Assembly: GCF_001411805.1 (NCBI RefSeq)
Contig: NZ_CP007212.1
Span: 1,860,001-1,924,000 of the forward strand
Source of the DNA: Burkholderia plantarii
GTDB lineage: Bacteria > Pseudomonadota > Gammaproteobacteria > Burkholderiales > Burkholderiaceae
Length of the DNA stretch: 64,000 nucleotides
Direction of reading: 5' to 3'
The notes below the pieces were generated by a model. The model saw nothing but the letters and a program-made list of their open reading frames with translations. It was not told the origin of the DNA and did no database searches. Below, one piece after another: positions 20,040 to 30,546 of the stretch; position 1 is the first letter of the stretch, and the number at the start of each line of letters is the position of its first letter. The position numbers were made by a program, and so were the translations under genes.

Positions 20040-21602
20040 TCAATGCGCGGCCGATGCCGCCGCGCTCGAATCGCCGCCGCCCGTGCGTTCGGGCTTGGTG
20101 ATCCAGATCAGGCCGATCAGCACCACGAAGATCACGGCCGACACGTAGAACAGGTCGTTGACGCCGAGCTGCGCGGCCTGCTGCGTGGCCATCTGGTTGA
20201 TGAGCCCGTTGGCCTGCTGCTCGGAGAGCCCGAGGCTGCCCATCTGCGCGACCGCCTGGTTGTAGATCGGGTTGTAGACGTTGGTCGCCTCGACGATCTG
20301 CGCGTGATGGAAGTTGTTGCGATGATCCCACGCGGTCTGGAAGATCGAGGTTCCGATGCCGCCGAACATGATCCGCACGAAGTTCGACAGGCCCGAGGCG
20401 GCCGGAATCCGGTGGCCGGGCAGGCCCGACAGCGTGATGGAGACGAGCGGGATGAAGAAGCCCGCCATCGCGATGCCCTGCACGAAAGTCGGCAGCATCA
20501 GCGACCACTGGTCGACGCCGGTGGTGTAGCGCGAGCGCATCCAGAAGCACAGCGCGAAGGTCAGGAACGCGGCGGTGGCGATGTAGCGCGGATCGGTGCG
20601 CGGCAGGTACTTGCCGGTCAGCGGCGAGAGCAGGATCGCGAAGAAGCCGACCGGCGCCATCACGAGCCCGGCGTCGGTCGCCGTGTAGCCGATCTGCGTC
20701 TGCAGCCACAGCGGCAGCAGCACGAGGTTGCCGAAGTAGAGCCCGTAGCCGACCGACAGCGCGATCGTGCCGCCGCTGAAATTGCGCATCGCGAACAGCG
20801 ACAGGTCCACCACCGGGTGTTCGGCCGTCAGCTCCCAGATCACGAAGAACGCGAACGCGATCACGGCGGTCAGCGCGAGCACCACGATCGTGGTCGAGGA
20901 GAACCAGTCGAGATCCTTGCCCTTGTCGAGCATGACCTGCAGCGAGCCGACCCAGATCACCAGCAGCGCGAGGCCGACGCCGTCGATCGGCGCCTTGCGC
21001 TTGGTCGATTCGCGGTTGCGGTAGATCATCCAGGTGACGATCGCGGCGACGATCCCGACCGGAATGTTCACGTAGAAGATCCACGGCCACGAGTAGTTGT
21101 CGGAGATCCAGCCGCCGAGAATCGGCCCGGCCACCGGCGCGATCAGCGTGGTCATGGCCCACAGCGCGAGCGCCATCGATGCGCGCGCGCGCGGATAGCT
21201 CGACAGCAGCAGCGACTGCGAGAGCGGGATCATCGGCCCGGCCACGGCGCCCTGGACCACGCGCGCCACCAGCAGGAACGGCAGCGTCGGCGCGAGCCCG
21301 CAGAGCCACGACGAGATCACGAACAGGATGATCGAGGCGAAGAACAGGCGGACCTGGCCGATCCGGTCGGTCAGCCAGCCGGTCAGCGGCACCGAGATCG
21401 CGTTGGCGACCGCGAACGAGGTGATCACCCAGGTGCCCTGATCCGACGACACGCCGAGATCGCCCGAGATGGTCGGGATCGCGACGTTGGCGATCGAGGT
21501 GTCGAGCACGTTCATGAACACCGCGAGCGACACGGCGATGGTGCCGAGCAGCAGCTGCCCACCCTCCAGCGGGGGGTAGGTGACGGGTTGGGACTTGGCC
21601 AT
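20040..21602 (-). CDS. EmrB/QacA-type (DHA2) MFS drug exporter
   Basis: The inner-membrane pump of a tripartite efflux system. The 520-residue protein shows the 14-helix DHA2 pattern. Motif D1 is LDTSIANVAIPTI near residue 33, motif A is GWLTDRIGQVRLF near 74, and the antiporter motif C is APVAGPILGGWI near 153. A Gln-rich loop near 455-475 precedes the last helix, as is usual for EmrB. It lies 18 bp after the EmrA-like adaptor gene in the order marR-OMF-adaptor-pump, all on the minus strand. The likely role is proton-driven export of hydrophobic toxicants; the substrate is unknown. Confidence 0.92.
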   Translation of the reverse strand: MAKSQPVTYPPLEGGQLLLGTIAVSLAVFMNVLDTSIANVAIPTISGDLGVSSDQGTWVITSFAVANAISVPLTGWLTDRIGQVRLFFASIILFVISSWLCGLAPTLPFLLVARVVQGAVAGPMIPLSQSLLLSSYPRARASMALALWAMTTLIAPVAGPILGGWISDNYSWPWIFYVNIPVGIVAAIVTWMIYRNRESTKRKAPIDGVGLALLVIWVGSLQVMLDKGKDLDWFSSTTIVVLALTAVIAFAFFVIWELTAEHPVVDLSLFAMRNFSGGTIALSVGYGLYFGNLVLLPLWLQTQIGYTATDAGLVMAPVGFFAILLSPLTGKYLPRTDPRYIATAAFLTFALCFWMRSRYTTGVDQWSLMLPTFVQGIAMAGFFIPLVSITLSGLPGHRIPAASGLSNFVRIMFGGIGTSIFQTAWDHRNNFHHAQIVEATNVYNPIYNQAVAQMGSLGLSEQQANGLINQMATQQAAQLGVNDLFYVSAVIFVVLIGLIWITKPERTGGGDSSAAASAAH

Positions 21603-21620
21603 GGGCGTTCGGTTCCGGGC

Positions 21621-22838
21621 TTACATCCGCTTCGGCGTGGCGCCGGCGGCGGGCTTCGTGGCGGCCGGCGCGGCGCCGCCGGCGTTCTCCGCGATGATCC
21701 GGGCGATCTCGGCATTGGCATCGTCGCCGTACTTCGCGAACACGTCGGTCTGGTAGACCGTGTTCGGCACGTTGCCGAGTTGGCCGCCGCGGTCGTCCTT
21801 GATGTCGACGTCGACCTGCATCGACAGACCGATGCGCAGCGGATGCTGCTGCAATTGCTGCGGATCGAGCGCGATGCGCACCGGCAGGCGCTGCACCACC
21901 TTGATCCAGTTGCCGGTGGCGTTCTGCGCCGGCAGCAGCGAGAACGCCGAGCCGGTGCCGGCCGAGAAGCCCACCACCTTGCCCTGGTACTTGACCGACG
22001 AGCCGTAGACGTCGGCCGTCAGCTCGACCGGCTGGCCGATCCGCATGTGCGTGAGCTGCACTTCCTTGAAGTTCGCGTCGACCCACACGCCGTTGAGCGG
22101 CACCACCGACATCAGCGGATTGCCCGGCGCGACGCGCTGGCCGACCTGCACCGAGCGCTTCGCCACGTAGCCGGTGACGGGCGCGGGCAGCGTGTTGCGC
22201 GCGTTGGCCAGGTAGGCGTCGCGTACTTTCGCGGCCGCGGCCAGCACGTTCGGATGGTCGGCGACGGTGGTGTTGGCGGTCAGCGCGCGGTTCGAGGCGA
22301 GTTGCTGCTGCGCGGCGTCGACCGACGCCTGCGCGGCCTTCACGGCGTCGCGCGCGTGCGAGATCTCTTCCTGCGAGACCGCGCCCGTCTGCGCCACGGC
22401 CAGGCGCCGGCGCAGGTCGTCCCGCGCCTTCGACAGGTCGGTTTCGCGCAGCGCGACCTGCGCGCGATACTGGTCGTCGTTGACGAACAGGCCGCGCACC
22501 TTGCGCACGGTCTGCGCGAGATTGGCCTCGGCCTGTTGCAGCGCGACGCGCGCGTCGGCCGGATCGAGCACGACGAGCGGGGCGCCCGCCGTGACGGTCT
22601 GCGTGTCGTCGGCGTTGACCGCGATCACCGTGCCTGTCACCTGCGGCGTGATTTGCACCACGTTGCCGTTAACATAGGCGTCGTCGGTGGTTTCGTGGAA
22701 GCGCGCGACGAGGAAGTAATAGATGCCGTAGGCGATCGCGGCGAGCACGATGATCACGATCAGGATCGTCATCATCCGCTTGCGTTTCGTGTTGTTCGGC
22801 CGTGCGGTGCCGGCCGTGTTCTGTTGAGCGTCGCTCAT
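21621..22838 (-). CDS. EmrA/HlyD-type membrane fusion protein
   Basis: The periplasmic adaptor linking the MFS pump to the outer-membrane channel. It has 405 residues, one N-terminal membrane segment (about 23-43), then the half-lipoyl motif around TTDDAYVNGNVVQITPQV (near 51). A long Ala/Gln-rich coiled-coil hairpin (about 100-200) and a second lipoyl half with the barrel domain follow (VKRSVQVGQRV-like region and VDANFKEVQL). The C-terminal Ala/Pro tail is variable. It lies between the channel and pump genes. Confidence 0.92.
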   Translation of the reverse strand: MSDAQQNTAGTARPNNTKRKRMMTILIVIIVLAAIAYGIYYFLVARFHETTDDAYVNGNVVQITPQVTGTVIAVNADDTQTVTAGAPLVVLDPADARVALQQAEANLAQTVRKVRGLFVNDDQYRAQVALRETDLSKARDDLRRRLAVAQTGAVSQEEISHARDAVKAAQASVDAAQQQLASNRALTANTTVADHPNVLAAAAKVRDAYLANARNTLPAPVTGYVAKRSVQVGQRVAPGNPLMSVVPLNGVWVDANFKEVQLTHMRIGQPVELTADVYGSSVKYQGKVVGFSAGTGSAFSLLPAQNATGNWIKVVQRLPVRIALDPQQLQQHPLRIGLSMQVDVDIKDDRGGQLGNVPNTVYQTDVFAKYGDDANAEIARIIAENAGGAAPAATKPAAGATPKRM

Positions 22839-22902
22839 GGCGAGTTTCTCCGTCGATTCTTGTGTGTGGTGCGAGTGATACGGGTGGTGTCGGGCCAGGG
22901 CT

Positions 22903-24459
22903 TCAGTTGGCGGCCTGCTGCTGCGTTGCCGATGCCGGCGCGGCTGACGCGGCCGCCTGCGCTGCCGGGCCGGCGGCCGCGAGCGGCGTGCCGGCCGCGT
23001 CGAAGCCGCCGCCGAGCGCGCTGATCAGGCCGATCTGCAGGTCGCGGCGGCGCATCACGAGGCTCGTTACCGACTGCTCGGCGTCGAGCCGGCCGTTGTC
23101 GGCGCTCAGCACCTGCAACTGCGGCGAGAGGCCGGCCTTGTAGCGGATCACGGCAAGCTCGTAGGCGCGCGTCGCGGCGTCGAGCGCGCGTTGCGCGTCG
23201 CCCATCTGCCGGTCGATCGCGCGGATCGACGAAACCTGCGTGGCGACGTCGTTGAGCGCGCCGATCAGCGTCTGGTTGTAATTCGCCACGCTCAGGTCGT
23301 AGTCCGCGTAGGCGCCCTTCAACTGCGCGCGCAATGCGCCGCCATAGAAGATCGGCAGGTGAATGGCCGGGCCGAACTGGGCCTGGCGGCTCGCGAACTT
23401 CAGGAACTGGCCCCAGCCGAACGCATCGAAGCCGAAGCCGGCCGCGAGGTTCACGTCGGGGAAGAACTCGGTCTTGGTTTCCTTCACGTCGTGCGCCGCC
23501 GCCTCGACCTGCCAGCGCGCGGCGACCAGATCGGCCCGGCGCGATACCAGGTCGGCCGGGATGTTGTCGGGCAGCGCGATCGCGCCGCCCGGGTTCAGCA
23601 CCGGCGTGTCGATCTTCAGGCCGCGATCGGGGCCCTTGCCGAGCAGCGCGGCGAGTTGGTAGCGCACCGTGGTGATCCGGCCGTCGAGATCGGACAGCGT
23701 CGATTCGCTGGTGGCGACGTTGCCGCGCGCGGTCTGCCGCTCGACGTTGGTGTCGAGCCCGGCGCCGACGCGGCCCTCGGTGATCTTGCCGACCGTCTCG
23801 CGGTTGGTGATCTCGTGGCGTGCGATCTCACGCAACGCGTAAAGCTGGGCGAGCTGGTTGTAGGCGCGCGCGATCGACACCGCAAGCGTGATGCGTGCCT
23901 GCTGGTATTCGGCCTGCGCGGCCTTCTGCTGCGATACCGCCGCCTTCAGCTTCTCGCGATTCTTGCCCCAGAGGTCGAGTTCCCACGACGCGCTCGCCAG
24001 CACGTTGTTCTCGCTGAACCAGTTGCCGCCGTAGGGCGGCGGATAAAGGCCGTTGCCCGAATACAGCTCGCGGGTCCACGAGTAGCTGCCTTCGATCTTC
24101 GGGAATAGCGTCGCGCGCGACGATTCGATGTACGAAGACGCCTTCGCGAGCCGTGCCTGCGCCTGCGCGATGGTCGGGTTGCCGTCCACGGCCTCGTCGA
24201 TCAGGCGCGGCAGCTGCGGGTCGCCGAACTGGTTGGCCCAGTCGAGCGCCGGCCAGTGGCCGCCCTCGGCCGGCAGGCTTTGCGCGCTGTCGAACTGCGA
24301 GGCCGGCGCGACTTGCTTGTCGCTGTGGATGCCGGCGTAGTTCGCGCAGCCGGCCAACGCCAGCGCCAGCGCGGCCCCGGCGAGGGGGCCGGCGGCGCGT
24401 GCCGGCCACAAGCCCTTGCGCGGCACGTTTGCCGCCGCCCGTGACTCGAAAGTGGACAT
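22903..24459 (-). CDS. NodT-family outer-membrane efflux lipoprotein (TolC-like)
   Basis: The outer-membrane exit channel of the efflux system. It has 518 residues with a lipoprotein signal ending in LAGC (Cys38) and two outer-membrane efflux repeats (about 90-275 and 300-490), the second ending in the typical GLSPQLQVLSAD motif. The ATG at 24459 has AAGGA about ten bases upstream; longer in-frame extensions would run back through marR and are rejected. A short Ala/Gln tail follows the last helix. Confidence 0.92.
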   Translation of the reverse strand: MSTFESRAAANVPRKGLWPARAAGPLAGAALALALAGCANYAGIHSDKQVAPASQFDSAQSLPAEGGHWPALDWANQFGDPQLPRLIDEAVDGNPTIAQAQARLAKASSYIESSRATLFPKIEGSYSWTRELYSGNGLYPPPYGGNWFSENNVLASASWELDLWGKNREKLKAAVSQQKAAQAEYQQARITLAVSIARAYNQLAQLYALREIARHEITNRETVGKITEGRVGAGLDTNVERQTARGNVATSESTLSDLDGRITTVRYQLAALLGKGPDRGLKIDTPVLNPGGAIALPDNIPADLVSRRADLVAARWQVEAAAHDVKETKTEFFPDVNLAAGFGFDAFGWGQFLKFASRQAQFGPAIHLPIFYGGALRAQLKGAYADYDLSVANYNQTLIGALNDVATQVSSIRAIDRQMGDAQRALDAATRAYELAVIRYKAGLSPQLQVLSADNGRLDAEQSVTSLVMRRRDLQIGLISALGGGFDAAGTPLAAAGPAAQAAASAAPASATQQQAAN

Positions 24460-24509
24460 TGCAAGGATTTCCTTATGTCGATGCATCGGATGATGATTGC
24501 CGTGACGTG

Positions 24510-25016
24510 TTACGAGGCGGTGGTGCCGCCGCCGGTGTTGCCCTCGCCGCAGTAGTTGCTGAGGATGCGGCGCAGCATGCTTTTCAGGAAACCGACTTCC
24601 TCGGGCGTGAAGCCGTCGAGGAGGCGGTCGAGCACGCTGATGAAGATCTCCGGCATCCGTTCCGCGAGTTCGCGGCCCTCGTCGGTCAGTTCGAGGCGCA
24701 CCACGCGCCGGTCCTCGTGGCTGCGCACGCGCGACAGCAGCCCGCGCTTCTCGACGCGGTCGAGCAGGCGCGTCACGGCGCTCGCGTCGATCGCATATTC
24801 GCGCGCCAGCTCGGCCGCCGTCGAGCATTTGCCGACCGCGAGCATGAACAGCATGCTGGCCTGGGTGCCGGTGATCCCCAGCTCCGTCTGGGTGCGCTGC
24901 GTGACGAGGTTCGTCATCAGCGAGCGCACGCGCGAGAGCAGGTAGCCGACGCTGTCGTTGATCGGATACGCGGACACGGACGGGCCGGCCGGCGAGGGCG
25001 TGGAAGGATCCGGCAT
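24510..25016 (-). CDS. MarR-family repressor of the efflux operon
   Basis: A 168-residue winged-helix regulator with the MarR pattern: AAELAREYAIDASAVTRLLDRVEKRGLL (recognition region, about 67-95) and then the DRRVVRLELTDEG wing (about 100-113). It is the first gene of the minus-strand operon marR-channel-adaptor-pump, 50 bp before the channel gene. An inverted repeat overlapping its own promoter is the likely operator, so autorepression released by a small ligand is expected from the family. Confidence 0.92.
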   Translation of the reverse strand: MPDPSTPSPAGPSVSAYPINDSVGYLLSRVRSLMTNLVTQRTQTELGITGTQASMLFMLAVGKCSTAAELAREYAIDASAVTRLLDRVEKRGLLSRVRSHEDRRVVRLELTDEGRELAERMPEIFISVLDRLLDGFTPEEVGFLKSMLRRILSNYCGEGNTGGGTTAS

Positions 25017-25033
25017 ATTCTCTGATTCTGCAA

Positions 25034-25078
25034 TAGTTGACTAGGCAGCAGTATAGGCGTGATTGTTTGCCGCGACAA
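25034..25078 (-). promoter_or_regulatory. Promoter and probable operator of the marR-efflux operon
   Basis: On the minus strand TTGTCG (25073-25078) and TATACT (25050-25055) are exactly 17 bp apart. Just downstream, at the expected start of transcription, lies the inverted repeat TAGTTGACTA (25034-25043; TAGT and ACTA arms), a good site for MarR. Confidence 0.65.
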
Positions 25079-25298
25079 ATATGATTGACGGGCGCGACGG
25101 CGGCAATCGGGAGCGATACCGAGACCCGGCCGCAGGGCTTGCGGCGCAGGGCGCGAAGCCGGCAGGCAAGCCCGGGAAAGCGGCCGCCGAGGCTGCAAAA
25201 AAGATGCGAAACGGGTGGGGCCGGACCATGTCGGCTTGGCGTTCGCGCGACACTCGGTGTGCGGTGCAGCGAAGCGGTCCGCCCGCGACATCCTGGCA

Positions 25299-25307
25299 TG
25301 CTATAAT
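25299..25307 (+). promoter_or_regulatory. Extended -10 promoter of typA
   Basis: A perfect TATAAT (25302-25307) preceded by TG at -14/-15 (TGCTATAAT). The -35 region is weak, as is usual for extended -10 promoters. The start is expected near 25314. Confidence 0.6.
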
Positions 25308-25344
25308 CGTAGGCTTTCCAGGACATGCAATTTTAGTCAAGCAG

Positions 25345-25378
25345 CGCGCGTGAGGGGTAATCAGCCACGCGCGTTTTT
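25345..25378 (+). promoter_or_regulatory. Terminator inside the typA leader (attenuator)
   Basis: CGCGCGTG (25345-25352) pairs perfectly with CACGCGCG (25366-25373) and is followed by five T. The element lies between the typA promoter and its start codon, about 35 bp before the ATG. It can therefore only act on typA's own leader. It could also mark the end of a short RNA starting at the promoter. Confidence 0.55.
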
Positions 25379-25414
25379 GCGTGTCCGATCATCAGGTTTC
25401 GATTTCAGGTTTCT

Positions 25415-27235
<1,821 letters not shown>

Positions 27236-27264
27236 TCGGCGCCGCTGCCGCGACGTCTCGCGTC

Positions 27265-27288
27265 AAGCCGCCCTCGGGCGGCTTTTTT
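27265..27288 (+). terminator. Rho-independent terminator of typA
   Basis: AAGCCGCC pairs with GGCGGCTT around a CTCG loop and is followed by a T run. Confidence 0.85.
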
Positions 27289-27446
27289 GCTTCTGGCGGC
27301 ATTGCTGCGAGTAAAACACTGTTGCGTGGGCTGGGGAAATCGAGGCTTTTTGCCGCGAAAACCAGGGTAGACGGGCTTTCGGGGTGCGACATTGTGACCT
27401 TCAGTGGTGCGTATTGTGATATGCTGCGCGCACGCAAGTTTTAGGT

Positions 27447-27550
27447 CCTTCCAAGCAAGACTTGATTCGCGCAATCCGCTAAACGGTCAGGCCGTGTCGC
27501 GGAAGGTTGAGTAACCCGCTATTTCTCGAGAAGCTCGAAGAAAGGTGAGC
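27447..27550 (+). promoter_or_regulatory. Structured sucA leader, probable sucA RNA motif
   Basis: The 110 bases before sucA hold a long-range pairing CCTTCC (27447-27452) with GGAAGG (27501-27506) that closes a domain containing the small hairpin ACGG-TCAGG-CCGT. Next comes a hairpin TTTCTCGAG/CTCGAAGAAA, whose 3' arm covers the start of the ribosome site AGAAAGG. A sucA RNA motif, conserved in Burkholderiales and always upstream of sucA, has been described as a possible metabolite-sensing element. Position and a ribosome-site-masking hairpin fit, but I have not checked against the published consensus. A promoter probably lies near 27392-27425 (TTGTGA, then GATATGCT). Confidence 0.6.
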
Positions 27551-27555
27551 GTAAA

Positions 27556-30423
27556 ATGTCAGATGTAATGAAGCAGTTCCAGCTGAACTCCTATCTGTTC
27601 GGCGGCAATGCTTCGTATGTAGAAGAACTGTACGAAGCCTACCTGGACAATCCGGCATCGGTGCCGGACAACTGGCGCGAGTATTTCGACGCGCTGCAGA
27701 ATGTGCCGGCGACGGACGGTTCGAATGCGAACGATGTTGCCCACAATCCGATCGTCGAATCGTTCGCCCAGCGTGCGAAGGCCAACGCCTTCATTCCGCG
27801 TGAAAGCAGCGGCGGCAATCTCGCCACCGCCCGCAAGCAGGTCCACGTCCAGTCCCTGATCAGCGCGTATCGGTTCCTCGGCTCGCAATGGGCCAATCTC
27901 GATCCCCTGAAGCGCCGCGAACGTCCCGCGATCCCCGAACTCGAACCCGCGTTCTACGACTTCTCCGAGGCCGACCTCGACCAGACGTTCAGCGCGAGCA
28001 ACCTGTATTTCGGTTTCGAGCAGGCTTCGCTGCGTGACATCGTCAAATCGCTGCGCGACACGTACTGCGGCACGATCGGCGTCGAGTACATGTACATCGG
28101 CGATCCGGAGCAGAAGCGCTGGTGGCAGGAGCGTCTCGAATCGACGCGCGCCACGCCGAACTTCAGCGCGGACAAGAAGAAGCACGTGCTGAACCGCCTG
28201 ACGGCCGCCGAAGGCCTCGAGCGCTACCTGCACACCAAGTACGTCGGCCAGAAGCGCTTCTCGCTCGAAGGCGGCGAGAGCTTCATCGCGGCGATGGACG
28301 AAGTGGTCCAGCACTCGGGCTCGAAGGGCGTGCAGGAGATCGTGATCGGCATGGCCCACCGCGGCCGCCTGAACGTGCTCGTGAACACGCTCGGCAAGAT
28401 GCCGGCGGATCTGTTCGCCGAATTCGAAGGCAAGCACGTCGACGACCTGCCGGCCGGCGACGTCAAGTATCACAAGGGTTTCTCGTCGGACATCGCGACC
28501 GAGGGCGGTCCGGTCCACCTGTCGCTGGCGTTCAACCCGTCGCACCTGGAAATCGTCAACCCGGTGGTCGAGGGCTCGGCGAAGGCGCGAATGGACCGTC
28601 GCGGCGACGCGGACGGCCTGCAGGTGCTGCCGGTGCAGATCCACGGCGACGCGGCCTTCGCTGGCCAGGGCGTCGTGATGGAAACGCTGAACCTCGCGCA
28701 GACGCGCGGCTACGGCACGCACGGCACGCTGCACATCGTCATCAACAACCAGATCGGTTTCACGACGTCGGACCCGCGCGATGCGCGCTCGACGCTGTAC
28801 TGCACCGACGTGGTCAAGATGATCGAGGCGCCGGTGCTGCACGTGAACGGCGACGATCCGGAAGCGGTGGTCCTCGCGGTGCAGATCGCGATCGACTATC
28901 GCATGCAGTTCCACAAGGATGTCGTGATCGACATCGTCTGCTTCCGCAAGCTCGGCCACAACGAGCAGGACACGCCGGCCGTCACGCAGCCGTTGATGTA
29001 CAAGAAGATCGCGCAGCACCCGGGCACCCGTGCGCTGTACGCCGAGAAGCTGGTGCAGCAGGGCGTGATCACCGCCGAGCAGGGCGACGAGTTCGTCAAG
29101 GCCTACCGCAAGGCGATGGACGACGGCCACCACACGGTCGATCCGGTGCTCTCGAACTACAAGAGCAAGTACGCGGTCGACTGGGTGCCGTTCCTGAACC
29201 GCAAGTGGACCGACGCGGCCGACACGGCCGTGCCGCTCGCCGAACTGAAGCGCATCGGCGAACGCATCACGACGGTGCCGGAGAACTTCAAGGTCCACCC
29301 GCTCGTCGAGCGCGTGATCAACGACCGCCGCAAGATGGCGCAGGGCGACCAGCCGCTGGACTGGGGCATGGGCGAGCACCTCGCGTTCGCCTCGCTGGTC
29401 TCGTCCGGCTACGCCGTGCGCCTGACCGGCCAGGATTCGGGCCGCGGCACGTTCACGCACCGCCACGCGGTGCTGCACGACCAGAACCGCGAGCGCTGGA
29501 ACGACGGCACCTACGTGCCGCTGCAGAACGTCTCGGAAGGCCAGGCGAACTTCACGGTGATCGACTCGGTGCTGTCGGAAGAAGCGGTGCTCGGCTTCGA
29601 GTACGGCTACTCGACCGCGGAACCGAACACGCTGGTGCTGTGGGAAGCGCAGTTCGGCGACTTCGTGAACGGCGCGCAGGTCGTGATCGACCAGTTCATC
29701 TCGTCGGGCGAAGTGAAGTGGGGCCGCGTCTCGGGCCTGACGATGCTGCTGCCGCACGGCTACGAAGGCCAGGGTCCGGAGCACTCGTCGACGCGTATCG
29801 AGCGTTTCCTGCAACTGTGCGCGGATCACAACATGCAGGTGGTCCAGCCGACCACGCCGGCGCAGATCTTCCACCTGCTGCGCCGCCAGATGATCCGCCT
29901 GTTCCGCAAGCCGCTGATCGTGGCGACGCCGAAGTCGCTGCTGCGTCACAAGGAAGCCGTGTCGGACCTGTCCGAACTGGCGAAGGGCTCGTTCCTGCCG
30001 GTGATCGGCGAGGTCGACGAGACGATCGACGCGAAGAAGGTCAAGCGCGTGATCGCCTGCTCGGGGCGCGTCTATTACGACATCGTCGCGCACCGCCGCG
30101 AAGCCAAGGCGCACGACGTCGCGATCGTCCGGATCGAGCAGCTCTATCCGTTCGCGCACAAGCAGTTCGAAGCGGAAATGAAGAAGTACGACAACGCGAC
30201 CGAAGTGGTCTGGGTGCAGGATGAGCCGCAGAATCAGGGTCCGTGGTTCTACATCGAACACCACCTGAAGGAAGGCATGAAGGAAGGGCAGAAGCTCGCG
30301 TACAGCGGCCGCCCGGCTTCGGCTTCGCCGGCGGTCGGTTATTACGCGAAGCACTACGAGCAGCAGAAGGCCCTGATCGAAGGGGCATTCGGCCGCCTGA
30401 AGAGCGCGTCGATCGCAAAATAA
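27556..30423 (+). CDS. sucA: 2-oxoglutarate dehydrogenase E1 component
   Basis: The thiamine-diphosphate decarboxylase of the 2-oxoglutarate dehydrogenase complex in the citric acid cycle. It has 955 residues, normal for E1o. The N-terminal SYLFGGNASYVEELYEAYL segment binds E2 in relatives. The ThDP-binding region includes GMAHRGRLNVL (near 270) and the GDDPEAV and CFRKLGHNEQD stretch (about 433-475). The transketolase-like pyrimidine domain starts near 610. It is the first gene of sucA-sucB-lpd, with translation likely modulated by the leader structure. Confidence 0.97.
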   Translation: MSDVMKQFQLNSYLFGGNASYVEELYEAYLDNPASVPDNWREYFDALQNVPATDGSNANDVAHNPIVESFAQRAKANAFIPRESSGGNLATARKQVHVQSLISAYRFLGSQWANLDPLKRRERPAIPELEPAFYDFSEADLDQTFSASNLYFGFEQASLRDIVKSLRDTYCGTIGVEYMYIGDPEQKRWWQERLESTRATPNFSADKKKHVLNRLTAAEGLERYLHTKYVGQKRFSLEGGESFIAAMDEVVQHSGSKGVQEIVIGMAHRGRLNVLVNTLGKMPADLFAEFEGKHVDDLPAGDVKYHKGFSSDIATEGGPVHLSLAFNPSHLEIVNPVVEGSAKARMDRRGDADGLQVLPVQIHGDAAFAGQGVVMETLNLAQTRGYGTHGTLHIVINNQIGFTTSDPRDARSTLYCTDVVKMIEAPVLHVNGDDPEAVVLAVQIAIDYRMQFHKDVVIDIVCFRKLGHNEQDTPAVTQPLMYKKIAQHPGTRALYAEKLVQQGVITAEQGDEFVKAYRKAMDDGHHTVDPVLSNYKSKYAVDWVPFLNRKWTDAADTAVPLAELKRIGERITTVPENFKVHPLVERVINDRRKMAQGDQPLDWGMGEHLAFASLVSSGYAVRLTGQDSGRGTFTHRHAVLHDQNRERWNDGTYVPLQNVSEGQANFTVIDSVLSEEAVLGFEYGYSTAEPNTLVLWEAQFGDFVNGAQVVIDQFISSGEVKWGRVSGLTMLLPHGYEGQGPEHSSTRIERFLQLCADHNMQVVQPTTPAQIFHLLRRQMIRLFRKPLIVATPKSLLRHKEAVSDLSELAKGSFLPVIGEVDETIDAKKVKRVIACSGRVYYDIVAHRREAKAHDVAIVRIEQLYPFAHKQFEAEMKKYDNATEVVWVQDEPQNQGPWFYIEHHLKEGMKEGQKLAYSGRPASASPAVGYYAKHYEQQKALIEGAFGRLKSASIAK

Positions 30424-30546
30424 TCGGACGTCACGGCCCGGTGCGCGCGGCAAGCGCGCCCGGGCCGTCTCCGCACGCGCAAAGCAGGCGTGCGCCCGTC
30501 CGCAGGATCCCGACATTACCCAGATCAAGCATCCAGGAATCAAGTC

